Assembly: GCF_001942465.1 (NCBI RefSeq)
Contig: NZ_MKJY01000088.1
Location: 1 to 64,000, forward strand
Direction of reading: 5' to 3'
DNA: 64,000 bases
From: Actinomadura sp. CNU-125
Lineage (GTDB): Bacteria; Actinomycetota; Actinomycetes; Streptosporangiales; Streptosporangiaceae
The position numbers and the translations under genes were made by a program. The notes under the pieces were generated by a model. The model made no database searches, was not told the DNA's origin, and was given only the letters and a program-made list of their open reading frames with translations. Positions 9,999 through 19,553 of this stretch are shown piece after piece; the stretch's first letter is position 1, and each line of letters starts with the position of its first letter.

Positions 9999-11273
9999 GT
10001 GTCGGACGACGGTTCGAGCGCCACCGGGCGGCCCTGGGCGGATCTGCCCACGGAGCTGGCCGATCACATGAGGCCGCACCTCGACGAGGTGGCGGACGAC
10101 ATGATGCAGGAGATCCAGACGAGGGTCCGCGAGTACGACCGTCCGGGCGACGGGGCCTACTCCGGGACCCTGCGGCAGGCCGTCGAGCGCGTGCTGCACT
10201 ACTTCGTGGACCGGGTGGCCGATCCGGAGCACGAGCCCGCGAACGTCACCGATTTCTTCCGCGCCATCGGACGGGGCGAGGCCGGGGAGGGCCGCAGCCT
10301 CGACGCGATGCAGACCGCGATGCGGGTCGGCGGGATGATCGCGTGGCGGCGGATCACCGAGGGCGCCGACGCGCTGGCCGTCCCGTCCCGCACGCTGGGC
10401 GCGGTCGGCGAGGCGCTGATGCTGTTCCAGGACGAGCTGGCGCACGCGGCGGCGGAGGGCTTCTCCCAGGCCAAGGCCGAGGTGGCCGGGGAGATGCAGC
10501 GGCGCCGCAAGCGGCTGCTGGACCTGCTGTTCGCCGACCCGCCCGCCGGGGCGGAGGCCGTCGCGGACCTCGCGGCGGCGGCGCACTGGCCGCTGCCCCG
10601 GACGGTCGCGGCGGTCGCGCTCGGCCGCCAGGTCCGCGACGACCGCGGGACGGCGTTCCCGCCGGACGTGCTGGCCGACCTCACCCGCCGCACCCCGAGC
10701 CTGATCATCCCCGACCCGGACGGTCCGGGCCGTGCGAAGCTCGTGGACCGGGCGCTCGCCGGGACCCCGGCCGTCGTCGGCCCGACCGTCCCGGTGATGG
10801 AGGCGGGCCGCTCGTTCCAGTGGGCGCGCAAGACGCTGTGCCTGGTGCAGCGCGGCGTCATCGAGGCGGACGGCGTGGTGCGCAGCGTGGAGCACATGTC
10901 CACGCTGATCCTGTTCCAGGACGAGGGGCTCACGACGGCGCTCGCGGACCTGCGGCTCGCGCCGCTGTCGCACCTGCGGCCGTCCCAGCAGGACCGGCTC
11001 GCCGAGACGCTGCTGGCGTGGCTGCAGTCGGGCCGCAACGCCAACGAGGTCGCGATGCGGTTGCACGTGCACCCGCAGACCGTCCGGTACCGGCTGCGGC
11101 AGCTGGAGGAGCTGTTCGGCGACCAGCTGCTGGACCCGGACCTGCGGTTCGACCTGGAGATCGTGCTGCGGGCGCGGGCGCTGCTGGCGGCCGGGCCGGG
11201 CGAGCACCTGATCCCGCCCGCGCGGCCCGCCGCCGGGGAGAGCGGCGAGGTGGTCAGTTTCCGGCGCTCCTGA
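9999..11273 (+). CDS. PucR/CdaR-type transcriptional regulator
   Basis: The 424-residue protein ends in a PucR-type helix-turn-helix: RNANEVAMRLHVHPQTVRYR followed by LRQLEELFG. The N-terminal 300 residues are a helical sensory region (LADHMRPHLDEVADDMMQEI at the start) as in actinobacterial PucR-like regulators. These proteins usually activate or repress a neighbouring catabolic or secondary pathway, but no target is evident here. GTG at 9999 is preferred over the longer frame from 9954 because GGGGAGGG lies just upstream. The gene sits behind the ccr terminator with its own AT-richer leader (9890-9960), so it is probably transcribed independently. Its 3' end overlaps the convergent 75-residue gene by 20 bp. 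Confidence 0.85.
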   Translation: MSDDGSSATGRPWADLPTELADHMRPHLDEVADDMMQEIQTRVREYDRPGDGAYSGTLRQAVERVLHYFVDRVADPEHEPANVTDFFRAIGRGEAGEGRSLDAMQTAMRVGGMIAWRRITEGADALAVPSRTLGAVGEALMLFQDELAHAAAEGFSQAKAEVAGEMQRRRKRLLDLLFADPPAGAEAVADLAAAAHWPLPRTVAAVALGRQVRDDRGTAFPPDVLADLTRRTPSLIIPDPDGPGRAKLVDRALAGTPAVVGPTVPVMEAGRSFQWARKTLCLVQRGVIEADGVVRSVEHMSTLILFQDEGLTTALADLRLAPLSHLRPSQQDRLAETLLAWLQSGRNANEVAMRLHVHPQTVRYRLRQLEELFGDQLLDPDLRFDLEIVLRARALLAAGPGEHLIPPARPAAGESGEVVSFRRS

Positions 11274-11481
11274 AGCGGAGCCGCTCGGCGGTGGCGACCC
11301 GCTCCGCCAGCCGGGTCTGCGCGTCGCACAGCAGCCACAGCTCGCCCTCGTCGAGCGCGACGATCTCTTCGAGGCAGCCGTTGAGCAGCTGGTAGTCCGA
11401 CAACGGCGTCACCCGGGTGGCGCGCAGGCCACCGTCCGAGCGCTCGCTGTGCCAGCCGGGCATGCACATGGACACAGACAT
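11254..11481 (-). CDS. Small hypothetical protein, 75 aa
   Basis: The ATG at 11481 is preceded by AAGGAG with nine bases of spacing. The product begins MSVSMCMPGWHSERSDGG and ends RLAERVATAERLRFRSAGN. The middle (DYQLLNGCLEEIVALDEGEL) looks amphipathic and helical, with no membrane segment. I do not recognise the family. The good ribosome site, and the divergent promoter gap shared with the GntR gene, support a real gene. It overlaps the end of the PucR gene tail to tail. A regulatory partner role is possible but unsupported. Confidence 0.6.
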   Translation of the reverse strand: MSVSMCMPGWHSERSDGGLRATRVTPLSDYQLLNGCLEEIVALDEGELWLLCDAQTRLAERVATAERLRFRSAGN

Positions 11482-11688
11482 CACCGCGGACTCCTTGGTC
11501 GGCCTATGGTAGGCCCACCGTAAGGCGCCGGGCGTGGTGTCACAACGTGTTCGGCAGAACACGGACGGAGATTGTCGCGGTGCCCAACGTGGCGCCGGGG
11601 CAAGGTGGGCCTGACGGTACTCGCCACCTGTCCGGACGCGGTGTGAGATCGTGAGATCGACGCACCGCAGTTCGGAGCAGGATCTGGT

Positions 11689-12438
11689 ATGCCGCGACCC
11701 CCCACGAAGGCGCAAGCGATCACCAGTGCGCTGGCCGCCCGGATCGTCGAGGGCGAGCTCGACCCGGGCGCGTGGCTGCCGTCCGAGCGGGACCTCGCCC
11801 GCGAGTTCGGCGCCGACCGCTCCACCGTCCGGCGCGCCCTGCGGATGCTCGCCGCGCAGGACCTCGTCCACGTCGAGCACGGCTCCGGGGTGCGGGTCCA
11901 CGCCGCCGGACGGATCCGCCGTGCGGCGTCCGACGTCACCCGGCAGGTCGGCGGCTGGCGCGGGTTCCACGTGTCGGCGCAGCGGTCCGGCCGCACCCCG
12001 TTCACCCGGACGGCCGTCGCCGAGGTCGTCGCGGACGAGCGGCTCGCGCGGCGCCTCGCCGTGCCCGCCGGGACGCGGTTGCTGCGGCGCGCGCGCGTCC
12101 AGGGCGTCGAGGGCGACCCGCCCGTGCAGACCGCGACGACCTGGGTGCTGCTCGACGTCGTCGAGCGGGTCCCGGTCCTGCGGGAGGTCGACACCGGGCC
12201 CGGCGGGATCTACTCGCGGCTGGAGGAGGCGGGGCTCGCGATCGTGTTCGAGGAGACGGTGACCTGCCGGCTGCCGCGGGCGGAGGAGCAGGAGGTGCTG
12301 GAGATCGGCCCGGAGCAGCCGGTGCTGACGCTGTGGCGCCGCGCGTACGACCAGGACGACCGGGTCGTCGAGGTGACCCACCGGGTGGTGGCGGGGCACC
12401 GGCACGAACTCATCTACCGATACGGGGTGGGAGCCTGA
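11689..12438 (+). CDS. GntR family regulator with UTRA domain
   Basis: The protein has 249 residues. The first 70 form a winged helix (GAWLPSERDLAREFGADRST, then VRRALRMLAAQDLV), the standard GntR signature. The remainder is a UTRA ligand domain of the HutC subfamily, recognisable from RLLRRARVQG, the PPVQTATTWV segment and the final RRAYDQDDRVVEVTHRVV strand. UTRA regulators bind a small metabolite to release DNA. The stop lies one base before the ATG of the Nudix gene, so the two are translationally coupled and probably form one unit. The Nudix product is a candidate source or sink of the ligand (inference). Confidence 0.9.
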   Translation: MPRPPTKAQAITSALAARIVEGELDPGAWLPSERDLAREFGADRSTVRRALRMLAAQDLVHVEHGSGVRVHAAGRIRRAASDVTRQVGGWRGFHVSAQRSGRTPFTRTAVAEVVADERLARRLAVPAGTRLLRRARVQGVEGDPPVQTATTWVLLDVVERVPVLREVDTGPGGIYSRLEEAGLAIVFEETVTCRLPRAEEQEVLEIGPEQPVLTLWRRAYDQDDRVVEVTHRVVAGHRHELIYRYGVGA

Positions 12439-12439
12439 C

Positions 12440-13014
12440 ATGTCCGACCTGGATAGGGACGCGGGCGAGCGGCCCGCCGTCCGGCGGATCGCGTCGCGCG
12501 TCGTCTACGAGAACCCGTGGATGGTGGTCCGCGAGGACGAGGTCGAGCGGCTCGACGGCTCGCGCGGCATCTACGGCGTCATCGACAAGCCCGACTTCGT
12601 GCTCGTGATCCCCGAGGAGGACGGCGGCTTCCACATGGTGGAGGAGTTCCGCTACCCGATCGGCCGCCGCACGTGGAACTTCCCGCAGGGCGCCGCGCCC
12701 GGCCGCGCGGTGGTGGAGCCGACGGAGCTGGCCCGCCGCGAGCTGGCCGAGGAGACCGGGTTCACCGCCGGACGCTGCGCCGCATCGGCTACCTGAACTG
12801 CTCGCACGGGACGAGCGGCCAGGGCTTCACGATCTTCCACGCGACGGCGCTGACGCCCGGCGAGCCCGACCGGGAGGCCGAGGAGCAGGACATGCGGCAG
12901 CGGTGGGTGTCGCGGGCCGAGTTCCGCGAGCTGGTCGCGAAGGGCCTGATCACCGACGACTCCACCCTCGCCGCGTTCGCCCTCCTCGCGATGGACGGCC
13001 TCCCGGCGGACTAG
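12440..13014 (+). CDS. Nudix hydrolase, ADP-ribose pyrophosphatase-like (one frameshift)
   Basis: The N-terminal part (MSDLDRDAGERP, VVYENPWMVVREDEV, GVIDKPDFVLVIP) and the Nudix core PTELARRELAEETGF read in one frame. After GFTAGR the family sequence continues one base back as LRRIGYLNCSHGTSGQGF and runs to the stop at 13014. Adding one C near 12777 (giving GRLRRIGYL) restores a 192-residue protein of normal length, so a missing base is likely. YENPW and the hydrophobic lead-in resemble ADP-sugar pyrophosphatases, which hydrolyse ADP-ribose or nucleoside diphosphate sugars. The gene is coupled to the GntR gene upstream. Confidence 0.85.
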
Positions 13015-13025
13015 AGCCGGGCGGG

Positions 13026-14696
13026 CTAGTACCGGGTGGAACCGCCCGTGCCGTAGACCAGGGCGCTGCAGGTCTCGTAGCCGGAGCCCTGCGCGGGCGG
13101 GGCGTCGGCCAGCAGGTCCCGGGCACGGGCGCGGCCGAGGTTGGCGGACATGGCCGGTTCGTCCTCGGTCAGCTTCCGGTCGATCAACCAGAGCGCGCAC
13201 GACCGCTGCGGCTCCGGCAGCCGGTCCAGCACCGGGACGGCGTCGGCGGACAGGTCCTGCAGATACAGCAGGTCGATCTTGCCGGTGGCCTCGAACCGGT
13301 CGACGTTGCGTTCGGCGATGAAGGCGTCCGGGTTGATCGCGGCGAGCGCGAGCAGCGCGGCCGCGCCGCTACCGGCGATCGCGCGCGGCAGCAGGTCGCG
13401 GCGGAACCCGAACACCGCGCCGACCGCGCCGAGCACCACGACGAGCCCGAGCCACATCTCGAACGCGTGCACCCACAGCCGCAGCCGCGTCCAGCCGAAC
13501 GCCTCCTCGTACAGGAACAGGCGCCGCAGCGCGACCGCGACGACCACCAGCGTCAGCGCGCACAGCAGCCCGAGCAGCGCCCGGACGGTCGCGCGGTCGC
13601 GCGCGTGGCGGAGGCGCCCACGTCTTCGCCAGCGCGATGACGGCGATCACCAGCAGCGTCACCACCACGAGCTGGAAGAAGCCCTGCCGCGCGTACTCGG
13701 CGTAGGTGAGGCCGGTCTCGGCGAGCAGCGCGTCCCGGTCGGCGGCGAGGAACACCCGGGCCTGGACGGCGCAGAACGCGAGGAACAGCAGGTCGAGTGC
13801 GGCGATCGGGACGATCCACGACCAGCGTCCGGCCGGTGCGGGGCGCGGCCGGGCGAGCAGGTGCAGCGGCGGCGGCGCCTGCGCGAGATTGACGCCGGCG
13901 AGCGCGGCGAGCATCGTCGCGACGAACGCGAACCCGTACACGAAGACGTTGCCGCCCGAGACGTCCGGGATGAGTCCCGCGGCCAGGTCGCCGAACGCCG
14001 CGTCCGCCCCCGCGAAGAGCGCGCCGAACACCAGCAGCAACCCGGCCGCGATGAGCGCGGTGCGGATGACGGGCCAGGTCACGCCGCGTCCCGAGGACGC
14101 CGCGCCGCCCACGCCGCGCGCCGCCCACGGCAGCATCCGCAGGCCGTTCAGCGGGTAGGCGAGCCCGCCGCCGATCAGCTCGACCCACGACCGTCCGCCC
14201 GCGGCCGCGTACGAGGCGATCGGCATGGCGAGCAGGAACGCGAGCGCGACGACCCAGTCGGCGTCGCGCACCGCGACCGTCCCCACCAGGGCCAGCGCGA
14301 GCAGCGTGAACGCGACGGCGGTCAGGTTGACACGGCGGACGCCCCGGCGCCTGCGCGTCGGGGGCGCCACCACCCGTCCGGCCCGCTGCCCGGCGCGCCC
14401 GCGACGGCCCGACGGCGGCCGCGACGATCGGCAGGCCGATACCGAAGGAGCCCTCCCGCAGCATCGGGCCGAGGGCGATCGCGCCGACGAGCCCGGCGCC
14501 CGCCGTGGCGGCCACGAACGCGGGCCGGAGCGGCTCCGGGTGCGGCCACCGCCGGTACATCCGGTTCAGCTTGGACGGCTTGATGAAGTAGGGCGGCGGC
14601 ATGGGCCCGTACACGAGCGGCCGCCCGCCCGGGGCGGGCGGCGCCGGGGCGTTTCCGGGCGGTTTCTTCTGCGACGACACCGGCGTATCGGTCAAG
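13026..14696 (-). CDS. DUF4173-type polytopic membrane protein (two frameshifts)
   Basis: Three consecutive frames give one protein of about 555 residues. The cytoplasmic N-terminus is Pro-rich (VYGPMPPPYFIKPSKLNRMY), followed by roughly ten hydrophobic segments, and TYAEYARQGFFQLVVVTLL is diagnostic for DUF4173. The C-terminus reads FGWTRLRLWVHAFEMWLG. Breaks fall near 14420 and 13612, and reading one frame into the next restores continuous membrane segments. The start is a TTG at 14696 with GGAGG six bases upstream. It overlaps the stop of the histidine kinase (TTGA), so the gene is the third member of the regulator-kinase operon. Its biochemical role is unknown. The context suggests an envelope function linked to that two-component system. 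Confidence 0.75.
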
Positions 14697-15744
14697 GTGA
14701 ACCTCCGGGGTTCGGGGGGATGACGACGCGGATGCGGCAGCCGGCGGGGACGTCGAGGACGGTGATCTCGCCGCCGTGCAGGTCGGTCGCCCAGCGGGCG
14801 ATGGCGAGACCCAGCCCGGTGCCGCCACCGGGCGTGCCGGCGCGCGGGCCGGACGCGGCGCCGCGCGAGAAGCGTTCGAACACCCGCACCCGTTCTTCGG
14901 GCGGGATGCCGGGCCCCTGGTCGGCGACCTCCACGACGAGGCCGCCGGACGGGCCCGCGGGCCGTGCGGCCAGCGTGACGGGCGTCCCCGCCGGGCCGTG
15001 CCGGACGGCGTTGTCCAGCAGGTTCGCGACGATCTGGTGCAGCCGGTCGCGGTCGGCGACGGCCTGCAGCCCGGACGGGACGTCGGTGTCGAACAGCGCG
15101 TCCGGGTGCCCCGCGGCGGACTCGGCGACGACGTCGTCGACGAACGCGGCGACGTCCATCCGCGCGGGGTCGAGAGGCGTCGCGCCCGCCTCCATCCGGG
15201 ACAGTTCCAGTAACTGCGTGACGAGCCGGCCGAGGCGTTCGGTCTGGTCGAGCGCCGACTCCAGCACGTCCGCCGACGCCGGGGTGACGCCGTCGGCGAC
15301 GTTCTCCAGGACGGCCCGCAGCGCGCTGATCGGGGTGCGCAGCTCGTGCGAGACGTTCGCGACGAACTCGCGGCGCTGCCGCTCCACCTCGGCGAGGTCG
15401 GCGGCCATCCGGTTGAACGCCTCCGCCAGCTCCCCGACCTCGTCGCGGGACGTGGTGCGGACCCGCCGGCTGTAGTCGCCGCGCGCCATCGCGGTGGCCG
15501 CCGCCGTCATGGCGCGCAGCGGCGCGGTCATGCCGTGCGCGATCAGCTGGATGACGCCGAGGGAGATCAGCACGGTGACCGGCAGCGTCTCCCGCGCCCG
15601 GAAACCCAACCGGTATCCCCACAGAACGGTCAGTACCGCCACGCTCGTGGTGACGACGACCACGACGCCGAACTTGACCCGGATGGAGCGCAGCGGGTCC
15701 AGCGGCCGCGGCAGCAGCGCCCACAGCCTGCCCACCGTCCTCAC
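14692..15744 (-). CDS. Sensor histidine kinase with HAMP domain
   Basis: The 350-residue membrane kinase has two N-terminal hydrophobic segments (VKFGVVVVVTTSVAVLTVLW and LPVTVLISLGVIQLIAHG), a HAMP linker (AMARGDYSRRVRTTSRDEVG), the H-box FVANVSHELRTPISALRAV, the N-box QIVANLLDNAVRHG, and G-boxes VADQGPGIPPEERVRVFERF and GGGTGLGLAIARWATDLHGG. The periplasmic loop between the two helices is very short, so the stimulus is probably sensed in or near the membrane. The GTG start overlaps the stop of the response regulator gene (GTGA), which makes the pair cognate. The DUF4173 gene is coupled downstream. Confidence 0.93.
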   Translation of the reverse strand: MRTVGRLWALLPRPLDPLRSIRVKFGVVVVVTTSVAVLTVLWGYRLGFRARETLPVTVLISLGVIQLIAHGMTAPLRAMTAAATAMARGDYSRRVRTTSRDEVGELAEAFNRMAADLAEVERQRREFVANVSHELRTPISALRAVLENVADGVTPASADVLESALDQTERLGRLVTQLLELSRMEAGATPLDPARMDVAAFVDDVVAESAAGHPDALFDTDVPSGLQAVADRDRLHQIVANLLDNAVRHGPAGTPVTLAARPAGPSGGLVVEVADQGPGIPPEERVRVFERFSRGAASGPRAGTPGGGTGLGLAIARWATDLHGGEITVLDVPAGCRIRVVIPPNPGGSP

Positions 15745-16490
15745 GTCTCGTCCTCCAGGCTGTAGCCGACGCCGTGGACGGTTCGGATGAGGCCCTGCCC
15801 GAGCTTGCGGCGCAGCGCTTTGACGTGGCTGTCGACGACCCTGGTTCCGGACGCGTCCGTCCAGTCCCACACCTGCTCCAGCAGGACGGCGCGGGTCAGG
15901 ACGGTGCCGCGGTTGCGCAGCAGGCACGCGAGCAGGTCGAACTCGATCGGCGTGAGGTGCACCTCGCGCCCGTCCCGGCGGACCCGCCGCGCCTCCGGAT
16001 CGACCTCCAGGTCCCCGGCGCGCAGCGGCTCGGGGCGCGGCTCCCGTGCCTCCGCCCGCGCGTCCGCCCGCGGTTCCGGCGCCGGACGCCCGACGCGGCG
16101 CAGCACCGCGCGGATGCGGGCGACCAGCTCGCGCATGCTGAACGGCTTGGTCACGTAGTCGTCGGCGCCGACGCCGAGCCCCACCAGCAGGTCGGTCTCG
16201 TCGTCGCGGGCCGTCAGCATCAGCACCGGGACGGGACGTTCGGCCTGCACGCGGCGGCACACCTCGATGCCGTCGAAGCCGGGCAGCATCACGTCGAGGA
16301 CGATCAGGTCCGGTTCCCACGCGCGGGCGCGTTCGACCGCGGCGGGGCCGTCGGCGGCGATCTCCGCCGCGAACCCCTCCGCCGCGAGCCGGTCGGCGAC
16401 CGCGCGGGCGATCGTCGGCTCGTCCTCGACGACGAGGACGCGCTGCGCCGGCACGTTCGTGCCGGGGATGCCGTGTTCGTTGACCGTCAC
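15741..16490 (-). CDS. OmpR/PhoB-type response regulator
   Basis: The 249-residue protein has a receiver domain (VLVVEDEPTIARAV, phospho-acceptor in DLIVLDVMLPGFDG, Thr in MLTARDD, Lys in YVTKPFS). A charged linker rich in Ala, Arg, Pro and Glu (about residues 133-153) leads to a winged-helix output domain with HLTPIEFDLLACLLRNRG and VDSHVKALRRKLG. It is the first gene of the regulator-kinase-DUF4173 operon. The linker is longer than usual. Targets are not visible. Confidence 0.94.
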   Translation of the reverse strand: MTVNEHGIPGTNVPAQRVLVVEDEPTIARAVADRLAAEGFAAEIAADGPAAVERARAWEPDLIVLDVMLPGFDGIEVCRRVQAERPVPVLMLTARDDETDLLVGLGVGADDYVTKPFSMRELVARIRAVLRRVGRPAPEPRADARAEAREPRPEPLRAGDLEVDPEARRVRRDGREVHLTPIEFDLLACLLRNRGTVLTRAVLLEQVWDWTDASGTRVVDSHVKALRRKLGQGLIRTVHGVGYSLEDET

Positions 16491-16562
16491 GGCACCCGAC
16501 TCTAGAAGCCCGCTATGGAGCCCCTGGGGGTGAAATGTGCGGATCTTGTGAAGAAGACCGGT

Positions 16563-18041
16563 TCACACTCCGATCGGCCACGTGTGGACCGGCTCGTTGC
16601 CCCGCATGTGCGCCGCGTACGCGCGCGTCATCATCCGCAGCGCGTCGTGCCGGGACGCCCCGGACCGTTCGAGCTCCGCGACCGTCTCGATCTGCCACGC
16701 GGCGCCCGTCCGCCCGGTCACGCAGCGGCGCTCGATGATGCCGAGCAGCCGGTCGCGGCGGGCCGGGTCGACGCCCCACCGGTCGAGCCCCTCGTACGCC
16801 AGCGGCAGCAGCTTGCGCAGCACCAGTTCCGCCGCCGGGACGTTCCCCATGCCAGGCCAGTACATCGTCGCGTCGATCCCGTCGCGGGCCGCGCGGTGCA
16901 GGTTCTCCTCGGCGGTGTTGAACGACATCCGCGTCCAGACCGGCCGGTCCTCCTCCGCCAGCGCGCGCACCACGCCGTAGTAGAACGCGCCGTTCGCGAC
17001 CACGTCCGCCGCCGACGGCCCCGCGGGCAGCACCCGGTTCTCCACCCGCAGGTGCGGGCGGCCCTTGAACACCGCGTAGATCGGACGGTTCCAGCGGTAG
17101 ACGGTCCCGTTGTGCAAGGTCAGCTCGCCGAGCTGCGGCACGCCGCCCGCGTCCAGGACCTCCCGCGGATCCTCCTCGTCGCACAGCGGCAGCAGCGCCG
17201 GGAAATACCGGGTGTTCTCCTCGAACAGGTCGAACACCGACGTGATCCAGCGTTCCCCGAACCACACCCGCGGCCGGACGCCCTGCGCCTTCAGCTCGTC
17301 CGGACGGGTGTCGGTCGACTGCTCGAACAACCGGATCCGCGACTCCTGCCACAACCGGTGCCCGAACAGGAACGGCGAGTTCGCCGCCGTCGCCACCTGC
17401 GGGCCCGCCACCGCCTGCGCCGCGTTCCAGTACGCGCCGAACTGGTCCGGGCTCACCTGCAGATGGAACTGGACGCTCGTGCAGGCCGCCTCCGGGGTGA
17501 TGTTGTCGGCGTGCATCCGCAGCGGCTCCGCGCCGTCGATCGAGATGTGGAACTCCTCGCCGCGCGCCGCGAAGATCTGGTCGTTCAGCATCTTGTACCG
17601 CGCGTTCGCCGACAGCGTCTCCTCCCCGATGTCGCCGCGCCGCAGCGTCGGCAGGATCCCGATCATCACCAGCCGTCCGCCGACCTCCTGCGCGCGCCCG
17701 TCCGCGTGCAGCAGGTGATCGCGGACCTCCGACTCCAACTCCCCGGCGCCCTCCCCGCCCAGCTCGCGCGGCGGGATGTTGATCTCCAGGTTGAACTGCC
17801 CCAGCTCGGTCGCCCACGCGGGGTCGGCGATCGCCTTCAGCACGTCCGCGTTGCGCATCAGCGGGTCGCCGACCGCGTCGATCAGGTTCAGCTCGATCTC
17901 CAGGCCGATGTGCGGGCGCCGGAAGTCGAACTGGGATTCGCCGAGCATGCGCGCCAGGACGTCCAGGCACCTGCGCACTTTCTCCCTGTACCGCCGCCGA
18001 TCCTCGCCGCTGATGTTGGCCGAGGCCACGTCCCTGCCCAT
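16563..18041 (-). CDS. Glutamate-cysteine ligase family protein (GCS2)
   Basis: The 492-residue protein has the GCS2 features: IGLEIELNLIDAVGDPL near residue 45, GQFNLEINIPPREL near 85, CTSVQFHLQVSPDQF in the substrate region and GRPHLRVENRVLPAGPSAAD toward the C-terminus. The fold makes an ATP-dependent gamma-glutamyl bond. Relatives form gamma-glutamylcysteine (ergothioneine or glutathione routes) or other gamma-glutamyl amides, and at this length the substrate cannot be assigned. The ATG at 18041 stands alone. No thiol-pathway gene is adjacent, so the gene appears monocistronic. A divergent histidine kinase gene begins 170 bp away. Confidence 0.85.
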   Translation of the reverse strand: MGRDVASANISGEDRRRYREKVRRCLDVLARMLGESQFDFRRPHIGLEIELNLIDAVGDPLMRNADVLKAIADPAWATELGQFNLEINIPPRELGGEGAGELESEVRDHLLHADGRAQEVGGRLVMIGILPTLRRGDIGEETLSANARYKMLNDQIFAARGEEFHISIDGAEPLRMHADNITPEAACTSVQFHLQVSPDQFGAYWNAAQAVAGPQVATAANSPFLFGHRLWQESRIRLFEQSTDTRPDELKAQGVRPRVWFGERWITSVFDLFEENTRYFPALLPLCDEEDPREVLDAGGVPQLGELTLHNGTVYRWNRPIYAVFKGRPHLRVENRVLPAGPSAADVVANGAFYYGVVRALAEEDRPVWTRMSFNTAEENLHRAARDGIDATMYWPGMGNVPAAELVLRKLLPLAYEGLDRWGVDPARRDRLLGIIERRCVTGRTGAAWQIETVAELERSGASRHDALRMMTRAYAAHMRGNEPVHTWPIGV

Positions 18042-18210
18042 GTGTCCGTCCCTGGTGCTCTGGGGGGAACCGTCATAAAACGGGATGTCCCGCTGAGCAG
18101 GGCTGAAAACCCGGCGCCTGGTTTCGGGCCGCCGATTTGTGACCGATCGGTAGCATGCGGGTCAAGCCCCGGTCACGTGACACTCTGTGATGGACCCAAC
18201 GGGAGGGCCC

Positions 18211-19553
18211 ATGCGGATCCGCCCCCGGTCGATCAGGACCCGGGACACGCTCGTCGCCGCCGTCATCGCCGCCCTCGTCTTCGGTGCGACCGCCACCGGC
18301 GCGGACGTCGCGGTGCGCGCCACGGTCGAAGCCGACATGCTCCGGCAGGCCCAGGCGGACGCCCGGCGCGTCAGCGGCGGTGTCCGCGACGGCACCCTCC
18401 GCACCCCCATCCCGGACACTCGGGGCGACATAACCCTCCAAGTGGTCGAACCGGGCGGCCGTGTCCTAAACGCCAACCTTCCGGCTACGGACGGTCTCCC
18501 GGTGAGCACACTCTGGCCCTCCAGCCACATGCGCGTCCGCGACTACACCGAATGCCGCGGCACCTGGCCGGGCCGCCACTGCTCCGTCGTCGAAGCCATC
18601 CGGGTCAGCACCGCCCCCGACTCGCCCGTCGTCTACGCCGCCAAACCACTGCCCCCGTACCTCACCACCGGCCTCCTCGAAGGCATCCTCCTCCTGTGCG
18701 TCCTCGCCTTCGCCGCCCTCGCCGCGTGGGTGACCTGGCGCGTCGTCGGCCGCACCCTCGGCCCCGTCGAGGCCATCCGCGCCCAGCTCGCCGAGATCAC
18801 CGCCACCGACCTGGCCCGCCGCGTCCCCCAGCCGCCCGGCGACGACGAGATCGCCCAGCTCGCCCGCACCGCCAACGCCACCCTCGACCGCCTCGAGAAG
18901 TCCGTCGCCCGCCAGCGCCAGTTCGCCTCCGACGCCTCCCACGAACTGCGCACCCCCATCACCGGGCTGCGCGCCAACCTCGAAGACGCCGCCATGCACC
19001 CCGACGACAACGACCTCCCCGCCGTCGTCGCCTCCGCCCTCCGCGACACCGACCGCCTCGAATCGATCGTCACCGATCTCCTGCTCCTGGCCCGCATCGG
19101 CACCGGCGGGACCGTCGCACACGAACCGGTCGACCTGTCCGCTCTCGCGGCGGCCGAACTCCGCCGCCGAACCTCCGCGCACGAACTCGTCACCGAACTC
19201 GAACCGGACGTCACGGTGTGGGCCGTCCGGATGCAGCTCGTCCGGTTGCTGGGCAACCTCCTCGACAACGCCGAACGGTACGCGGAGTCGACCGTCCGCA
19301 TCGAGGTCGCCCGCGCGGGCTCGTGGGCCTGCCTCACGGTCGCCGACGACGGCCCCGGGATCCCCCCGTCCGACCGCGAACGCGTCTTCGAACGCTTCAC
19401 CCGCCTCGACACCGCCCGCAGCCGCGCGCCGGGGGCACCGGGCTCGGCCTCGCCATCGCCCGCGAGATCGCCCACGCCCACCGCGGCACCCTCACGATCG
19501 CCGCCACCGGCACCGGCGCCCACCTCACCCTCCGCCTCCCCCTGTGCACCTGA
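18211..19553 (+). CDS. Orphan sensor histidine kinase with HAMP (one frameshift near the C-terminus)
   Basis: An N-terminal membrane segment (VAAVIAALVFGATATGADVA) is followed by about 130 extracellular residues containing a Cys pair (DYTECRGTWPGRHCSVVEAI), a second helix (LLEGILLLCVLAFAALAAWV), HAMP, H-box FASDASHELRTPITGLRAN, N-box LLGNLLDNAERYAES and G1 box DDGPGIPPSDRERVFERF. The last G-box, GGTGLGLAIAREIAHAH, lies one base out of frame. One G missing from the G-run near 19432 explains it. The ATG at 18211 has GGGAGG four to five bases upstream. No response regulator is adjacent, so its partner is elsewhere. Its end overlaps the convergent monooxygenase gene by 29 bp. Confidence 0.85.
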
